DNA of 7,516 nucleotides from the NCBI GenBank assembly GCA_049889355.1, contig JBMHDN010000051.1:1-7516 (forward strand), written 5' to 3'. The first letter of the stretch is position 1, and every line of letters begins with the position of its first letter. The notes beneath the pieces were generated by a model. The model did no database searches. It was not told where the DNA came from and saw nothing but the letters and a program-made list of their open reading frames with translations. Positions 6,137-7,516 of this stretch are shown one piece after another. The DNA comes from JBMHDN01 sp049889355 (GTDB lineage: Bacteria; Pseudomonadota; Alphaproteobacteria; Puniceispirillales; Puniceispirillaceae). Position numbers and translations under genes: made by a program.

Positions 6137-6188
6137 AAAGCCGGGAAGCACTCTTTTTACGTAGAGCCTGTTTCCCGGCTTTTCTTTT
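6137..6188 (+). terminator. Strong intrinsic terminator of tRNA-Lys
   Basis: An 11-bp perfect stem is formed by AAAGCCGGGAA (6137-6147) and TTCCCGGCTTT (6172-6182). It extends inward by G-U, C-G and A-U pairs, with a small inner hairpin CTCT/AGAG. It is followed by a T-rich tract, TTTTCTTTT (6180-6188). It begins five bases after the tRNA CCA end. Confidence 0.9.
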
Positions 6189-6229
6189 GGTTTTTCTTTT
6201 GGCTTTTTTGGCTTCTCTTTTGCTTTGGA
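6180..6229. repeat. T-rich low-complexity tract
   Basis: Fifty bases of almost only T, C and G consist of imperfect repeats of TTTTCTTTTGG-like units. The left end serves as the terminator T-run; the rest has no assigned role. On the minus strand it is an A-rich tract just downstream of the stop of the 123-residue gene, and in one frame it reads as Lys/Glu/Pro repeats. It looks prone to replication slippage. Confidence 0.6.
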
Positions 6230-6239
6230 AAAGCCAGGC

Positions 6240-6273
6240 GCCTTTTAAAAAATCATGCCCTTTAAAAAATCAT
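6240..6273. repeat. 17-bp tandem duplication across a stop codon
   Basis: Units at 6240-6256 and 6257-6273 match at 16 of 17 positions (GCCTTTTAAAAAATCAT against GCCCTTTAAAAAATCAT). Read on the minus strand, each contains ATG ATT TTT TAA. The right copy supplies the last three codons and stop of the 123-residue gene. The left copy repeats them downstream in another frame. Confidence 0.9.
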
Positions 6274-6633
6274 ACAATGTTCGATTTGCAGTTGGCCGCT
6301 GCGTTCCACAAACATCGCCTCCAGCACAAACTCATCTGCGCTTTTGGTGAAATAAAGCCGCCAGGTCGCGGCAAGCGAGTGTTCACGGCGGAACAGAGCA
6401 ATAGGTTCACGCCGCGCGAAAAACCCCAGCCTATCCTGATAATCAGCACATTGCGCAGCCAGATTCTCATCTGTAACAATCACTTTCAGCCGGTCTGTGA
6501 AATCGCGCACATGCTGGCTATGGTCGCGCTTGGTTGAACCTGCCAGCATATTGTCCATCAGCGGCTCAATCACCGCCAGGATCTCATCATCTGTTAATTG
6601 GCAGAGCCTCAACATCTCGTAGGTGCTAGTCAT
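6262..6633 (-). CDS. Hypothetical protein, 123 residues, possibly NTF2/SnoaL-like
   Basis: I do not recognise a specific family. The N-terminal half (about 1-70) looks helical and charged (LTDDEILAVIEPLMDNML, then a second helix to about residue 70). The second half alternates strands, including REPIALFRREH, WRLYFTKS, FVLEAMFVE and LQIEHCMIF. Helices followed by a curved sheet, at this length, recall NTF2/SnoaL-like domains, but this is only a fold impression. There is no signal peptide or membrane segment, so the product is probably cytoplasmic. ATG at 6633 overlaps the upstream gene's end by 8 bases; a GTG at 6636 is directly adjacent and also in frame. There is no clear Shine-Dalgarno sequence, so translation is likely coupled to the upstream gene. 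The last codons lie inside a 17-bp tandem duplication. Confidence 0.7.
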   Translation of the reverse strand: MTSTYEMLRLCQLTDDEILAVIEPLMDNMLAGSTKRDHSQHVRDFTDRLKVIVTDENLAAQCADYQDRLGFFARREPIALFRREHSLAATWRLYFTKSADEFVLEAMFVERSGQLQIEHCMIF

Positions 6634-6910
6634 CACAGGTGAAATGATATTGCGTGCTGAATTGTTCTTGTACCCGCTTATAAATTTTCTTCTTTTCTAG
6701 CGCGCTCGGGCTGCGATCCTGCTCAGCACAATGTGCCGCGGCTAATTGGCGTGCTTCTGGCAGGCCTTTGGTAAAGCTATAATCGGTGATGTAATAGCCG
6801 CCATCTTCTTTTTCACTGACCATCAAAGGCGCAAAAATCACCACATAGAGGCCGGCCGCAAAGACAATTGCCGCTGTCGCAGCAGTCAACTGACGCTCTG
6901 TTTTGCCCAT
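6626..6910 (-). CDS. Small single-pass membrane protein, 94 residues, function unknown
   Basis: I do not recognise the family. A short charged N-terminus (MGKTERQ) is followed by one hydrophobic segment at about residues 8-31. Then comes a hydrophilic domain of about 63 residues with exactly two cysteines, C61 (AAAHCAEQ) and C92 (YHFTCDD). The N-terminal charge suggests an N-in orientation with the soluble part in the periplasm, where the two cysteines could form a disulfide. The spacing HCA...SALEKK...YHFTC resembles small secreted or anchored domains seen in alphaproteobacteria, which is inference. A perfect AGGAGGT lies six bases before the ATG. The gene follows the lectin-like gene by 54 bp on the same strand and overlaps the next gene by 8 bases. 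Confidence 0.8.
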   Translation of the reverse strand: MGKTERQLTAATAAIVFAAGLYVVIFAPLMVSEKEDGGYYITDYSFTKGLPEARQLAAAHCAEQDRSPSALEKKKIYKRVQEQFSTQYHFTCDD

Positions 6911-6916
6911 CTGATT

Positions 6917-6923
6917 ACCTCCT
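6917..6923 (-). promoter_or_regulatory. Perfect Shine-Dalgarno of the 94-residue membrane protein gene
   Basis: Read on the minus strand this is AGGAGGT, seven bases fully complementary to the 16S rRNA 3' end, six bases from the ATG at 6910. It supports both the start and the reality of this small gene. Confidence 0.85.
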
Positions 6924-6964
6924 CACCCTGTCTTTTTATTACCCTTTATCAGGCCTGCTCTGGC

Positions 6965-7516
6965 TTAATGTGCACAAAACTGGCCTTCGGTGGCGATATT
7001 ATAGATCTTATCTTGAGCCAAATCGACGACCGGGTCATCGCTCATCCCGCCCCATTCGACAATATAGCCCTGAATTTGACCAGATACATTACCATAATCA
7101 TTCCATTTGCCGTCTGAATAGAAATGCAGATGGTTTTCACCTGGCCCGCCACCTGATGAGTTCAGATAGTTATTCGGCTCACAGCTTTTAAAATTGGTAT
7201 AGCTTTGCTCAGTATTGGTCTTATCAAAAGTGTCACCTGACCCATAGGTCTGGTTCTTGATATAGGTGTGGTTACAATTGCCTGTATCATGGCCGATATA
7301 ATCCAGCCGCTCAGGGCCAGTTACCCAATACCAATAGCCTTCACCATCGCTCAGTGGGCGTGAGCCTGATGAATTATCCCACGGCTTGCCTGTCAGATTG
7401 GTGGTTTCATTATCAAACACATCACACAAGCCCTGATGCGTTGCACTGCCCAGCCTGTCACAAGCGCCCATCCAGCCGCGCCCATCCAGCTTTGGCTCAA
7501 TATATTCTTGTTCTGT
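6965..7516 (-). CDS. C-type lectin-like domain protein, C-terminal 183 residues, truncated by the window edge
   Basis: The C-terminal part of a probable extracellular carbohydrate-binding protein. Numbering from the first visible codon, the domain shows YWYWVTGPE (61-69), YTNFKSCEPNN (106-116), GPGEN (124-128), GKWND (136-140) and GYIVEWGG (150-157). These correspond to the C-type lectin Ca2+/sugar site: EPN at 113-115, E127, and N139-D140 of the WND motif. EPN is the mannose-type signature in animal lectins. The two inner cysteines that flank this site in animal domains are absent. Five cysteines (C19, C31, C81, C112, C181) occur elsewhere and may form other disulfides in an exported protein. 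A 26-residue tail follows the domain. The N-terminus, and any signal peptide, lies beyond 7516. Two small genes follow on the same strand. Confidence 0.85.
   Translation of the reverse strand, partial: TEQEYIEPKLDGRGWMGACDRLGSATHQGLCDVFDNETTNLTGKPWDNSSGSRPLSDGEGYWYWVTGPERLDYIGHDTGNCNHTYIKNQTYGSGDTFDKTNTEQSYTNFKSCEPNNYLNSSGGGPGENHLHFYSDGKWNDYGNVSGQIQGYIVEWGGMSDDPVVDLAQDKIYNIATEGQFCAH

Noticed and set aside
6210..6236. GGCTT/AAGCC hairpin as a terminator of the leftward genes
   Set aside because: The stem is only about five base pairs, and the minus strand has an A-rich tract after it instead of a T-run.
6746..7117. Open frame on the plus strand across the membrane-protein and lectin genes
   Set aside because: It overlaps two better-supported minus-strand genes, one with a perfect Shine-Dalgarno and one with lectin motifs.

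Overview
The window looks like chromosomal DNA of an alphaproteobacterium of intermediate GC. The evidence is the conserved housekeeping block uvrA (leftward) / ssb-gyrA-coaD (rightward), an SSB starting MSGSVNKVILVGNLG and ending in DDEIPF, and a UvrA carrying the 'CPxSGFTI' form of the first zinc site. I recall that form from alphaproteobacterial UvrA proteins. Base composition and the lectin-type surface gene would fit a marine lineage such as SAR116, but that placement is inference.

Left part (1-2609): the first 610 codons of uvrA (excision repair ATPase) run leftward off the window edge. A 267-bp divergent regulatory region follows, containing repeats and a short palindrome but no recognisable alphaproteobacterial LexA box. 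Then comes ssb, which has a strong Shine-Dalgarno sequence and a tandem 12-bp repeat in its linker.

Middle (2610-5936): the ssb-gyrA gap holds a near-perfect 40-bp inverted repeat and a second, GC-clamped hairpin just ahead of the gyrA ribosome binding site. gyrA (DNA gyrase subunit A) most likely starts at a TTG. It ends in a 50-residue acidic tail and overlaps coaD (phosphopantetheine adenylyltransferase) by the four bases ATGA, so the two are probably translationally coupled.

Right part (5937-7516): a tRNA-Lys(UUU) gene with encoded CCA, a plausible promoter, an inverted repeat in its leader and a strong intrinsic terminator. Facing it from the right are three leftward genes. They are a C-type-lectin-like protein (N-terminus off the window), a 94-residue single-pass membrane protein with a perfect Shine-Dalgarno sequence, and a 123-residue protein of unknown function that overlaps it by 8 bases. 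The last gene ends in a 17-bp tandem duplication that repeats its final codons and stop. This right-hand cluster is the only accessory-looking part of the window. No mobile element, CRISPR array or rRNA was found.
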